The notes below the pieces were generated by a model. It saw only the letters and a list, made by a program, of their open reading frames with translations. It ran no database searches and was not told the origin of the DNA. From Actinomycetota bacterium (GTDB lineage Bacteria; Actinomycetota; Actinomycetes; Nanopelagicales; Nanopelagicaceae), in NCBI GenBank assembly GCA_947503395.1, contig CANNDP010000001.1:1-29124 (forward strand): 29,124 nucleotides of DNA, written 5' to 3'. Within the stretch, counting starts at the first letter, position 1, and each line of letters starts with the position of its first letter. A program made the translations under genes and the position numbers. Positions 22,646-29,124 of the stretch are shown piece after piece.

Positions 22646-22665
22646 CATAATGGCTAGGCAAATAG

Positions 22666-22704
22666 AAAAAAGGTGGATATGCCCTCGCATATTCCACCTT
22701 TTTT
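22666..22704 (-). terminator. Intrinsic terminator after amtB-glnB
   Basis: On the minus strand a stem built on AAAAAAGGTGGAATATGC and GCATATCCACCTTTTTT closes around a GAGG loop, with one bulged A, and ends in a run of six T. Flanking A and T runs make it potentially bidirectional. It stands 30 nt after the glnB stop and before the ffh promoter. It is the clearest Rho-independent terminator in the window. Confidence 0.9.
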
Positions 22705-22734
22705 CAAGTATCACTGCTTAGATGCGGGCAATTA

Positions 22735-23073
22735 TTAGATTGCAGCCTCACCTTTCTCGCCGGTACGAACGCGAACTACATTATCAACAGGGGTGGCCCA
22801 GACCTTGCCATCGCCAATTGATCCAGTAGATGCCGCCTTCACAATGGTGTTGATCACGGAATCAACATCCTTATTCTCAGCAAGAATCTCTAACTTTATT
22901 TTGCCAATTAAGTCGATGGGATATTCGGCTCCGCGATATACCTCGATGTGGCCACCTTGGCGACCAACACCAGATACTTCAGAGACTGTCATTCCTTTGA
23001 CTCCAGCTGCCCTTAGGGCATTTTTAACATCATCAAACTTTCCGGGCTTAATGATTGCGGTAATTAGCTTCAT
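22735..23073 (-). CDS. glnB: Nitrogen regulatory protein PII
   Basis: The 112-residue PII trimer subunit senses ATP/ADP and 2-oxoglutarate and plugs AmtB. The T-loop is intact: Gln39 (GVGRQGGH), Tyr46, Tyr51 in YRGAEYPIDL (the residue uridylylated or adenylylated in other bacteria) and Lys58. The second signature is recognisable in SVINTIVKAASTGSIGDGKVWATPV. Position 40 is Gly instead of the frequent Lys. The gene starts 2 nt after amtB and is probably named glnB or glnK equally well. In mycobacteria glnD follows glnB; here a terminator and ffh follow instead. Confidence 0.96.
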   Translation of the reverse strand: MKLITAIIKPGKFDDVKNALRAAGVKGMTVSEVSGVGRQGGHIEVYRGAEYPIDLIGKIKLEILAENKDVDSVINTIVKAASTGSIGDGKVWATPVDNVVRVRTGEKGEAAI

Positions 23074-23075
23074 GA

Positions 23076-24368
23076 TTAACGACCTCCCTTGAGAACTCCA
23101 CCTAATTCATAGGCGCTCTCTGCGTGTTCTGCTTGATCGACTCCGACTAATTCACTCTCGCTCTTGACTCTGAACCCAATCGTTTTTTCAATTAGGAATC
23201 CGATGATTAGCGTCATCACAAATGAGTAACCCATAACTAGAGCAACACCTAGAGCTTGTTTGCCAAGGAGCTCGACTCCCCCACCATAGAAGAGTCCATC
23301 TAGACCAAGAATCTTGCTGGTTCCAAAGAAGCCAATTGCCAAACTGCCAACAATGCCTCCGACTAAGTGAACGCCAACAACATCTAGAGAATCGTCATAG
23401 CCAAGTTTGTACTTAAGACCAACTGCAAGTGCGCAGGCAATTCCAGCAAGAATGCCAATAACTGCCGCTGCCCATGGTTCAACGAATGCGCAAGCTGGAG
23501 TGATAGCAACAAGGCCAGCAACAGCTCCAGATGCAGCGCCAAGTGTTGTTGGATGTCCATCGCGGAATTTCTCCGTAAGAATCCAGCCAATTACTGCTCC
23601 CCCTGTTGCTACCTGAGTGTTGATAAATGCCAGAGCCGCAATTCCATTCGCAGCAAGTGCGCTTCCAGCATTAAATCCAAACCATCCAAACCAGAGCAAG
23701 CTAGCGCCAAGTAGCACTAGTGGAAGTGAGTGAGGACGCATTGGAGATTTCTGCCAACCAATTCTCTTGCCAAGAACAATTGCTAGTGCAAGACCTGCAG
23801 CGCCAGCATTGATATGAACTGCAGTTCCACCTGCGAAGTCTTGAACTCCCTGTGAGGCAAGATATCCCGCGCCAGTTACTGTGTCGCCGACTTTGTTTCC
23901 AAAGGCAAATACCCAGTGAGCTACTGGGAAATAAACCACAGTCACCCAGATAGCAACGAAGATCGCCCATGAGAAGAATTTTGTACGATCTGCAATTGCG
24001 CCAGAGATCAGAGCCGGAGTAATAATGGCAAACATAAGTTGGAATACTGCAAATGCAAGAAGCGGGATTGGATAGACGCCACCATTATTTGCCAATTCAT
24101 TTACTACATCACCTAATCCAGATGTAGAGAAAGATCCATACCAAGGTGAATCAGCTTCATAGCCAAATGCAATTTTAAAACCGTAGATAACCCAGAGAAT
24201 GCTTACTACTCCTATAGTGATTATCGACATCATCATCATATTTAGCGCGCTCTTTGCTCGCACCATGCCGCCATAGAAGAAAGCAAGCCCTGGGGTCATT
24301 AGTAAAACCAGGGCAGAGCTAGCTAAAACCCAAGCGGTATCGCCAGCGCTTAGTACTACTTCATCCAT
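23076..24368 (-). CDS. amtB: Ammonium transporter AmtB
   Basis: The 430-residue Amt/Rh-family transporter has about eleven membrane segments. The N-terminus VLLMTPGLAFFYGGMVRAKSALN is the family signature. The twin pore histidines lie in GGTAVHINAGAAGLAL and VVGVHLVGGIVGSLA, and WFGWFGFNAGSALAANG is also characteristic. It moves ammonium across the inner membrane and is blocked by PII, whose gene follows after 2 nt. The ATG at 24368 has GGAG about 7 nt upstream, so the mRNA has a leader. A GlnR-like box lies about 115 nt upstream, suggesting nitrogen control. The smc-ftsY unit is upstream on the same strand. Confidence 0.97.
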   Translation of the reverse strand: MDEVVLSAGDTAWVLASSALVLLMTPGLAFFYGGMVRAKSALNMMMMSIITIGVVSILWVIYGFKIAFGYEADSPWYGSFSTSGLGDVVNELANNGGVYPIPLLAFAVFQLMFAIITPALISGAIADRTKFFSWAIFVAIWVTVVYFPVAHWVFAFGNKVGDTVTGAGYLASQGVQDFAGGTAVHINAGAAGLALAIVLGKRIGWQKSPMRPHSLPLVLLGASLLWFGWFGFNAGSALAANGIAALAFINTQVATGGAVIGWILTEKFRDGHPTTLGAASGAVAGLVAITPACAFVEPWAAAVIGILAGIACALAVGLKYKLGYDDSLDVVGVHLVGGIVGSLAIGFFGTSKILGLDGLFYGGGVELLGKQALGVALVMGYSFVMTLIIGFLIEKTIGFRVKSESELVGVDQAEHAESAYELGGVLKGGR

Positions 24369-24483
24369 TTTTTTCTCCGAACCGGGCTGCTAAGAGCAGA
24401 CTCCGTGAATAAAAGGTAAATATCTCAACTCTGAGAATGAGTAGATCATGCTTTAGAAGTATTTCCCCTGATGGCTCAAATAG

Positions 24484-24499
24484 ATTTCACCTAGGTGAC
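24484..24499 (-). promoter_or_regulatory. GlnR-like box upstream of amtB
   Basis: On the minus strand GTCAC, six bases, GAAAT matches the Streptomyces GlnR consensus gTnAC-n6-GaAAc in all but the last base. It contains a perfect 12-bp palindrome TCACCTAGGTGA (24487-24498). It lies in the 153-nt gap between ftsY and amtB. I do not see a clear second box at the expected 22-nt phase; a GTAAC at 24515-24519 is close but two bases out of phase. Confidence 0.45.
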
Positions 24500-24521
24500 A
24501 CTTGCTCGCCCTCTGTTACGG

Positions 24522-25358
24522 CTATGTTAAAAGTTCAGCGATATACCCATCAGCCTCAAAGGGGGTCAGATCCTCTATCCCCTCACCAAATCCGACATAC
24601 TTCAAGGGAACTTGCAGAGCGGCCTCAGTGGCTATTGCAATACCACCCTTGGTGGAGCCATCAAGCTTTGTGACCACTATCCCAGTTAAATTCACGCTGG
24701 AAGCAAAGGTCTCTGCCTGTTTGATTCCATTCTGACCCGTTGTTCCATCAAGAACAAATAAAATCTCATTTACTAAAGTTAGCTTCTCTACAACTCTTTG
24801 AATTTTACCTAGTTCATCCATCAAGTTGCTCTTGGTATGAAGTCTTCCAGCAGTATCAATTATCAGAAAATCAAAACCTTCATCCTTAGCTTTTTTCGCT
24901 CCATCGAAAGCTATCGCTGCCGGATCACTATTGCTCGAAGCGCTTAAAACCTCTACGCCGATTCTCTGGCCCCAAGTCTGAAGTTGGGCAACGGCAGCAG
25001 CCCTAAAGGTGTCAGCAGCAACTAATAAAACTTTCTTTCCGCTCTTTGCATAATAATTGGCTAGCTTGGCTGCACTAGTGGTTTTTCCAGTGCCATTAAC
25101 TCCAACAAGCAGAATTACGGTTGGTCCATCACTTGATAAGTTAATAGCCCTTGATGAGGTAGTTAACTTTGATTTAAGTGAGTTAGCGATAGCTGTTGAG
25201 AGCTCTTCACTCTTCTCGCGCTTTACTAAATCTAAAATCTCTTCAGTTATCCCCACCCCAATATCTGATGAGATTAGAATCTGCCTAAACTGATCAAGGT
25301 CTTCAATTGTTGCTTTAGATTTTGAGAACTTGCTGAGGAAAGAGCCAAATAAACCCAT
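24522..25358 (-). CDS. ftsY: Signal recognition particle receptor FtsY
   Basis: The 278-residue SRP receptor GTPase has an NG domain only: an N helical part (1-75, MGLFGSFLSKFSKSKATIED), then GVNGTGKTTSAAKL (P-loop), ADTFRAAAVAQL, DTAGRLHTK, TKLDGSTKGG and GFGEGIEDL. It lacks the acidic A domain seen in E. coli and the long N-terminal extension of mycobacterial FtsY, so membrane binding must depend on the short N-terminal helix. The ATG is 2 nt after the smc stop with no clear Shine-Dalgarno site, so translation is probably coupled to smc. This smc-ftsY pairing is conserved in actinobacteria. Confidence 0.96.
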   Translation of the reverse strand: MGLFGSFLSKFSKSKATIEDLDQFRQILISSDIGVGITEEILDLVKREKSEELSTAIANSLKSKLTTSSRAINLSSDGPTVILLVGVNGTGKTTSAAKLANYYAKSGKKVLLVAADTFRAAAVAQLQTWGQRIGVEVLSASSNSDPAAIAFDGAKKAKDEGFDFLIIDTAGRLHTKSNLMDELGKIQRVVEKLTLVNEILFVLDGTTGQNGIKQAETFASSVNLTGIVVTKLDGSTKGGIAIATEAALQVPLKYVGFGEGIEDLTPFEADGYIAELLT

Positions 25359-25360
25359 AG

Positions 25361-28300
25361 TTAAGCGGGTTCAGTTTCAATTTCGCGAAGACGCTGTGAG
25401 ATAACTTCTGATACTCCATCACCGCGCATACTTACGCCATACAAGGTATCGCCAATTTCCATAGTTCTTTTTTGATGGGTGATAATAATTAATTGCGATG
25501 CTTGTCTTAGCTCTTCTAGAACTGAAAGTAGGCGACCAAGATTTGTGTCATCAAGAGCGGCTTCAACCTCATCTAAAACATAGAACGGACTTGGCCTAGC
25601 TTTAAATATTGCCACTAAAAGCGCTACCGCAGTCAATGAGCGCTCACCACCTGAGAGAAGTGATAGTCGCTTGATTCTCTTTCCTGGCGGACGAGCTTCA
25701 ACATCAACGCCAGAATTAAGAAGATCACTTGGATCAGTTAACAGCAGGCGTCCCTCTCCCCCTGGAAAGAGTCGAGCAAAGATTTTTTCAAACTCTCGGG
25801 CCGTATCTCTAAAAGCTTCTTCAAAAATCTCTTGAACTTTGTCATCAACTGATTTGATGATATCTAGAAGATCCTTCTTTGATTTCTTTAAATCCTCTAA
25901 CTGATCTGCCAGATATTTCAACCGCTCTTCAAGGGATGAGAACTCCTCAAGAGCTAAGGGATTGATCTTGCCAAGAAGAGCCAGAGATTTCTCAGCGCCA
26001 GCTAGACGTTTTTCCTGCTCTTGACGGACATACGGAATGAATTCGCCTTGACTCAAATTTCCAGCGTCATCTTCGATGAAGGTTGGAACTGGCTTATCTG
26101 GACCGTACTCATTTACAAGAGATGAACTATCCACTCCAAATTCCTCCATAGCTTTTATCTCAAGTTGTTCAATTCTCAATCTTTGTTCAGCTCTAGCGAT
26201 CTCGTCGCGATGAACACTGGAAGTTAATTGATCAAGCTCAACGCTTAGATCTCTGATTGCTTGGCGAATAGAGAGAATTTCGCCATCGCGATTAGAGCGA
26301 GCCAGTTCAAGTCTTTCCCGCTCACTATTTGCCCTGGAGATAGAGCTCTCAATTTGAATTAACGCTTCATAGGCAGCATCAGCAATAGCTTGCGCCGTAA
26401 CTGCGCCCCTTGCTCTAGCTGCGCGGCGAGCGATGTTATTACTTGCCGCTTGGCGCTCATTTGATGCTGCAAGTTCAAGATCTCTAGCCCGCTGCGAGAT
26501 TGCTGCTACTCGCTCCTCTATAGTTCGAAGCGCAAGACGAGCTTCAACTTCAACTGCTCTTGCTGTAGCAAGAGTTGCTCTTAGATTTTCAAGAGTGCTT
26601 AACTCAGGTTCCAACGGTTCACTACTTTTCTCAAATTCGCTTCTGGCAGTATTTAACTCACTTAGATCACTATCTAGCGCATGTTTGAGTTCTGATATCA
26701 ATTTTTCTAACCGCTCAACCTCGCCGCTAGCGCTCTTTACTCCTTGGCTAGCTGCTGCCATCTGCTCAGCAAGTGCTGCCATAGCAGCATCTGACTCATT
26801 TAATCTAGCTAAGGCTTGATCGTAGGTAAGTTGATCAGATCTTAATTTTGTTTCAGCAGTAGAAATATCAAAGTGAATTCGATCGCAATCATGTCCATGT
26901 CGCTGTAGCTCTATCTCAGCTTTTTCAATCATCTCAGAAATCTCAATTAATGAGGTGCGAGCAGATGAGCCGCCACTTGCTCTTCCTCTTCCAACCAAAT
27001 CACCATCAGGAGTAACTGCAATAAGTGATGGATTACTGGCGATGATCTGACTTGCTTGACTAAGTGATTCTGCAGCAACCAGGCCCGAGAAAAGAGCCGG
27101 CAAAATGGAATTTAAGGTAGCTGAGGAAATTTTACTTGCTAGTGGCGTCAATCCACTTGGAATCTCAATAACTGGCCTTGAATCACCTTCGGATATAAAG
27201 AGCAGCTCAGCACTTCCAGCAGATTTCGATTTCAAGAAAGTGATTGCAGAGATAACCTGATTTAGATCTTGAAGCACTAAGGCATTTGCTAATGAGCCCA
27301 AAGCATTGGTCACTGCGCTCTGCCAACCAGGCTCAACCGTTAATAGCGAAGCTAGGCTGCCACGAATTACGATCCCCTGATCATTTGTTAATAGCGCACC
27401 ACTTCCATCTTTGTGCAGGGTTGCTTGCCGGAGCGCATCAATTTTTGCCTCAGAAGCAGCTCTTGCTCGCTCAGCTAGAGAGAGATCGCTTCTTAACTTT
27501 TCAAGGTTAGCTTTGCTGCTGTTGAGCAGAGCTTTTGCTTTTTCAAATTCTGCATCAAGGCCGAGCTCCCCTGCATCAAGGCCGGCAATTTCACTCTCAA
27601 GTCGAGCAAATTCAACTTTAGATTCAGCCACTCTTGCCTTGGCTCCAGTTAACGCGCTCTCTAGCCTACTAATTTCAGAGCCTGCGCCATCGATTCGAGA
27701 TTGCAGAGACTTTATATGCCCTTCTTGCCTGGCAGTTCCTTCTCGATAATCAGCAAGTGCTCTCTGTGCTGCAGCCACTCGATCTTCTTCGCCCTTTAAT
27801 CGCGCTTCTAATTGAGTAACGCTATTACTTGCGGCAACTAATTCAGCTCTGGCTTTATCTGATGAACCTTGTAGAGCAGATTCCTCGCCTCGTAAAACTT
27901 TTGCTTCTGCATCTAGCGCTTCAGGATCTCGACCTGATGCTCTAGCTTCCTCTGCCTCTTCAGCTAAGAAGCGAGCACGCTCCGATGCTAAGTTCTGAGT
28001 TCCTCTTAGCTTTTCTTTCTGGGCAGTCAGGCTGTAGTAATTATTCTGCGCACTGGCTAACTCTGGTCCCTGAATTGCTGCTATCTGATCTAGCTCAATC
28101 TCTCTTTTGCGTAATTGCTCTAGCTCTTGATCAACTTCACTTCGTCTCTGACGAAGAGCGGTTTCATCAGCAACTTCTAAACTTAGCGTTGAATTAAACG
28201 CAATTAAGTCATCTGCCAAGATTCTTAGCTTCGCATCTCGCACATCAGCCTGAATCACAGCGGCTTTTCTGGCAACCTCTGCCTGTTTGCCAAGCGGGCG

Positions 28301-28906
28301 AAGTTGTCTTCTTAGCTCATTGGTGAGATCTTGCACTCTAGACATATTGCCTTGCATCGAATCTAATTTTCGAAGTGCTTTCTCTTTTCGCTTCCTATGT
28401 TTTAATATTCCAGCAGCTTCCTCAATAAATCCTCTGCGCTCCTCAGGATTTGCTGTGAGGATGGCATCAAGTTGCCCCTGACCGACGATGACGTGCATCT
28501 CGCGTCCGATGCCACTATCACTTAATAGCTCTTGAATATCTAGTAGGCGAGCTGATTCACCATTTATTTGATAATCGCTCTGACCATTTCGAAATAAAGT
28601 TCTTGAAATCGTAACTTCGCTAAATTCAATTGGTAGTGCGCCATCTGCGTTATCGATAGTGACTGATACTTCTGCTCGTCCCAGGGGCGCTCTTCCTGAA
28701 GTTCCAGCAAAGATGACATCTTCCATCTTTCCACCGCGCAGGCTCTTTGCTCCCTGCTCGCCCATTACCCAAGAGAGAGCATCAACGACATTGCTCTTGC
28801 CCGAACCATTTGGTCCCACCACGCAGGTGATCCCAGGCTCGAACTTCAAGGTCGTTGGAGCGGCAAAGGACTTAAAGCCCTTAAGGGTCATGCTCTTTAA
28901 ATACAC
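25361..28906 (-). CDS. smc: Chromosome segregation protein SMC
   Basis: The 1181-residue structural maintenance of chromosomes ATPase has an N-terminal head with Walker A GPNGSGKS (31-38), long coiled coils (about 165-500 and 650-1000), and a hinge around 500-645 (GIVIRGSLASLLTVEPGWQSAV to VTPDGDLVGRGRASGGS). The C-terminal head has the ABC signature LSGGERS (1084-1090) and Walker B YVLDEVEAALDD (about 1109-1120). SMC with ScpA and ScpB compacts and aligns replicated chromosomes. The start MYLKSMTLKGFKSFA is typical and is encoded by GTG; TAGGTT lies 6 nt upstream, giving a leaderless GTG message. It is flanked by mutM upstream and ftsY downstream. Confidence 0.97.
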   Translation of the reverse strand: MYLKSMTLKGFKSFAAPTTLKFEPGITCVVGPNGSGKSNVVDALSWVMGEQGAKSLRGGKMEDVIFAGTSGRAPLGRAEVSVTIDNADGALPIEFSEVTISRTLFRNGQSDYQINGESARLLDIQELLSDSGIGREMHVIVGQGQLDAILTANPEERRGFIEEAAGILKHRKRKEKALRKLDSMQGNMSRVQDLTNELRRQLRPLGKQAEVARKAAVIQADVRDAKLRILADDLIAFNSTLSLEVADETALRQRRSEVDQELEQLRKREIELDQIAAIQGPELASAQNNYYSLTAQKEKLRGTQNLASERARFLAEEAEEARASGRDPEALDAEAKVLRGEESALQGSSDKARAELVAASNSVTQLEARLKGEEDRVAAAQRALADYREGTARQEGHIKSLQSRIDGAGSEISRLESALTGAKARVAESKVEFARLESEIAGLDAGELGLDAEFEKAKALLNSSKANLEKLRSDLSLAERARAASEAKIDALRQATLHKDGSGALLTNDQGIVIRGSLASLLTVEPGWQSAVTNALGSLANALVLQDLNQVISAITFLKSKSAGSAELLFISEGDSRPVIEIPSGLTPLASKISSATLNSILPALFSGLVAAESLSQASQIIASNPSLIAVTPDGDLVGRGRASGGSSARTSLIEISEMIEKAEIELQRHGHDCDRIHFDISTAETKLRSDQLTYDQALARLNESDAAMAALAEQMAAASQGVKSASGEVERLEKLISELKHALDSDLSELNTARSEFEKSSEPLEPELSTLENLRATLATARAVEVEARLALRTIEERVAAISQRARDLELAASNERQAASNNIARRAARARGAVTAQAIADAAYEALIQIESSISRANSERERLELARSNRDGEILSIRQAIRDLSVELDQLTSSVHRDEIARAEQRLRIEQLEIKAMEEFGVDSSSLVNEYGPDKPVPTFIEDDAGNLSQGEFIPYVRQEQEKRLAGAEKSLALLGKINPLALEEFSSLEERLKYLADQLEDLKKSKKDLLDIIKSVDDKVQEIFEEAFRDTAREFEKIFARLFPGGEGRLLLTDPSDLLNSGVDVEARPPGKRIKRLSLLSGGERSLTAVALLVAIFKARPSPFYVLDEVEAALDDTNLGRLLSVLEELRQASQLIIITHQKRTMEIGDTLYGVSMRGDGVSEVISQRLREIETEPA

Positions 28907-28912
28907 GGGTAG

Positions 28913-28918
28913 AACCTA
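28913..28918 (-). promoter_or_regulatory. -10 hexamer TAGGTT of smc-ftsY
   Basis: Minus-strand TAGGTT, then CTACCC, then the GTG at 28906. It supports leaderless initiation at a GTG and places a promoter in the 39-nt gap after mutM. Confidence 0.55.
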
Positions 28919-28945
28919 TCGGGTGAGCCCGCGCACGCTCGGGTT

Positions 28946-29124
28946 TTACCCCCGCTTAGGGCTGACTTTTTTTCTAATCTTCTTTTTTCCCGCTTTCTTC
29001 AAGGGAGATTTGCTCTGGCATTGCGGACAAAAATGTGACGAGCGGTTTGCGAAAGCAATCCTGCGAATCTCGCAGCCACATCTAGAACAGGGCTCATTCT
29101 CCTGGCCATATGCCTCAAGCTCAA
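28946..29124 (-). CDS. mutM: Formamidopyrimidine-DNA glycosylase, C-terminal end (cut by window edge)
   Basis: The last 58 residues are visible; the rest lies to the right of the window. They contain the C-terminal zinc finger of Fpg/Nei enzymes: YGQENEPCSRCGCEIRRI, then ANRSSHFCPQCQ, with four Cys in C-x2-C-x16-C-x2-C. MutM removes 8-oxoguanine and ring-opened purines from DNA. The usual protein ends close to CPxCQ, but here a further 22 residues follow, rich in lysine (KKAGKKKIRKK). The upstream position relative to smc matches the rnc-fpg-smc order of actinobacteria. MutM is preferred over Nei because of this synteny and the NRSS-FCP-CQ wording. Confidence 0.9.
   Translation of the reverse strand, partial: ELEAYGQENEPCSRCGCEIRRIAFANRSSHFCPQCQSKSPLKKAGKKKIRKKVSPKRG

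Noticed and set aside
26433..26819. 128-codon plus-strand frame opposite the smc coiled coil.
   Set aside because: Ser/Ala/Arg-rich shadow of Glu/Ala/Leu-rich coiled-coil codons. Other plus-strand frames in smc look the same.
28928..28947. GC-rich imperfect hairpin (CCCGCGC / GCTCGGG) followed by TTTT on the plus strand, between mutM and smc.
   Set aside because: Both flanking genes run on the minus strand, where no T-run follows the stem, so it would not terminate them. One mismatch makes it weak.

Overview
The window looks like a core chromosomal segment of a small-genome, AT-leaning actinobacterium. The marker families are actinobacterial: DUF3000, DUF3093, DUF3159 and DUF4193 proteins, a PimB-type mannosyltransferase, and the TrkA pair arranged as in mycobacterial ceoBC. 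The tight packing, moderate GC by eye, frequent 4-nt overlaps and leaderless promoters suggest a streamlined, free-living lineage of the freshwater acI type. That lineage call is inference; no rRNA lies in the window. I see no mobile element, CRISPR array, tRNA, prophage or integrase.

Layout. (1) 1-3083: end of a phosphatidylinositol-mannoside glycosyltransferase (minus), an NlpC/P60 peptidoglycan hydrolase and a small Cys-rich protein (minus), a RibD-C/DHFR-like reductase (plus), and an EamA-type transporter (minus). (2) 3157-5914: DUF3000, RNase D, and a lone FTR1/EfeU iron permease (plus). (3) 5964-9271: a beta-oxidation operon of a thiolase and a fused hydratase/hydroxyacyl-CoA dehydrogenase, behind a 10-bp-arm palindrome that covers its -10 box. 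(4) 9210-15035, minus: dxs, aconitase, and a TrmA/RlmD-type RNA methyltransferase. (5) 15137-18874: two TrkA proteins (plus); hotdog thioesterase, dUTPase and DUF3159 (minus, each overlapping the next by 4 nt); DUF3093 (plus); DUF4193 (minus). (6) 19012-28906, minus: a translation and protein-targeting block (ffh, rpsP, khpA, rimM, trmD), an ammonium-sensing pair (amtB, glnB), and smc-ftsY. (7) 28946-29124: the 3' end of mutM.

The genes are conserved housekeeping genes: envelope synthesis, RNA processing, isoprenoid precursor synthesis, TCA cycle, fatty-acid oxidation, K+ uptake control, nucleotide sanitation, SRP targeting, ribosome maturation, nitrogen sensing and chromosome organisation. 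The gene order recalls three separate M. tuberculosis regions (around Rv2188c-Rv2190c, Rv2680-Rv2699c and Rv2906c-Rv2924c), here joined and missing some members (glnD next to glnB, rplS after trmD, the OB-fold and DUF3710 genes near dut).

The clearest signal beyond the genes is regulatory. Fourteen transcription-unit starts have a TANNNT hexamer exactly 6-7 nt before the start codon, the layout of leaderless mRNAs. Distinct inverted repeats overlap the promoters of the iron permease and the fatty-acid oxidation operon, and a GlnR-like box lies upstream of amtB. I found no convincing undescribed multi-gene system in this window.
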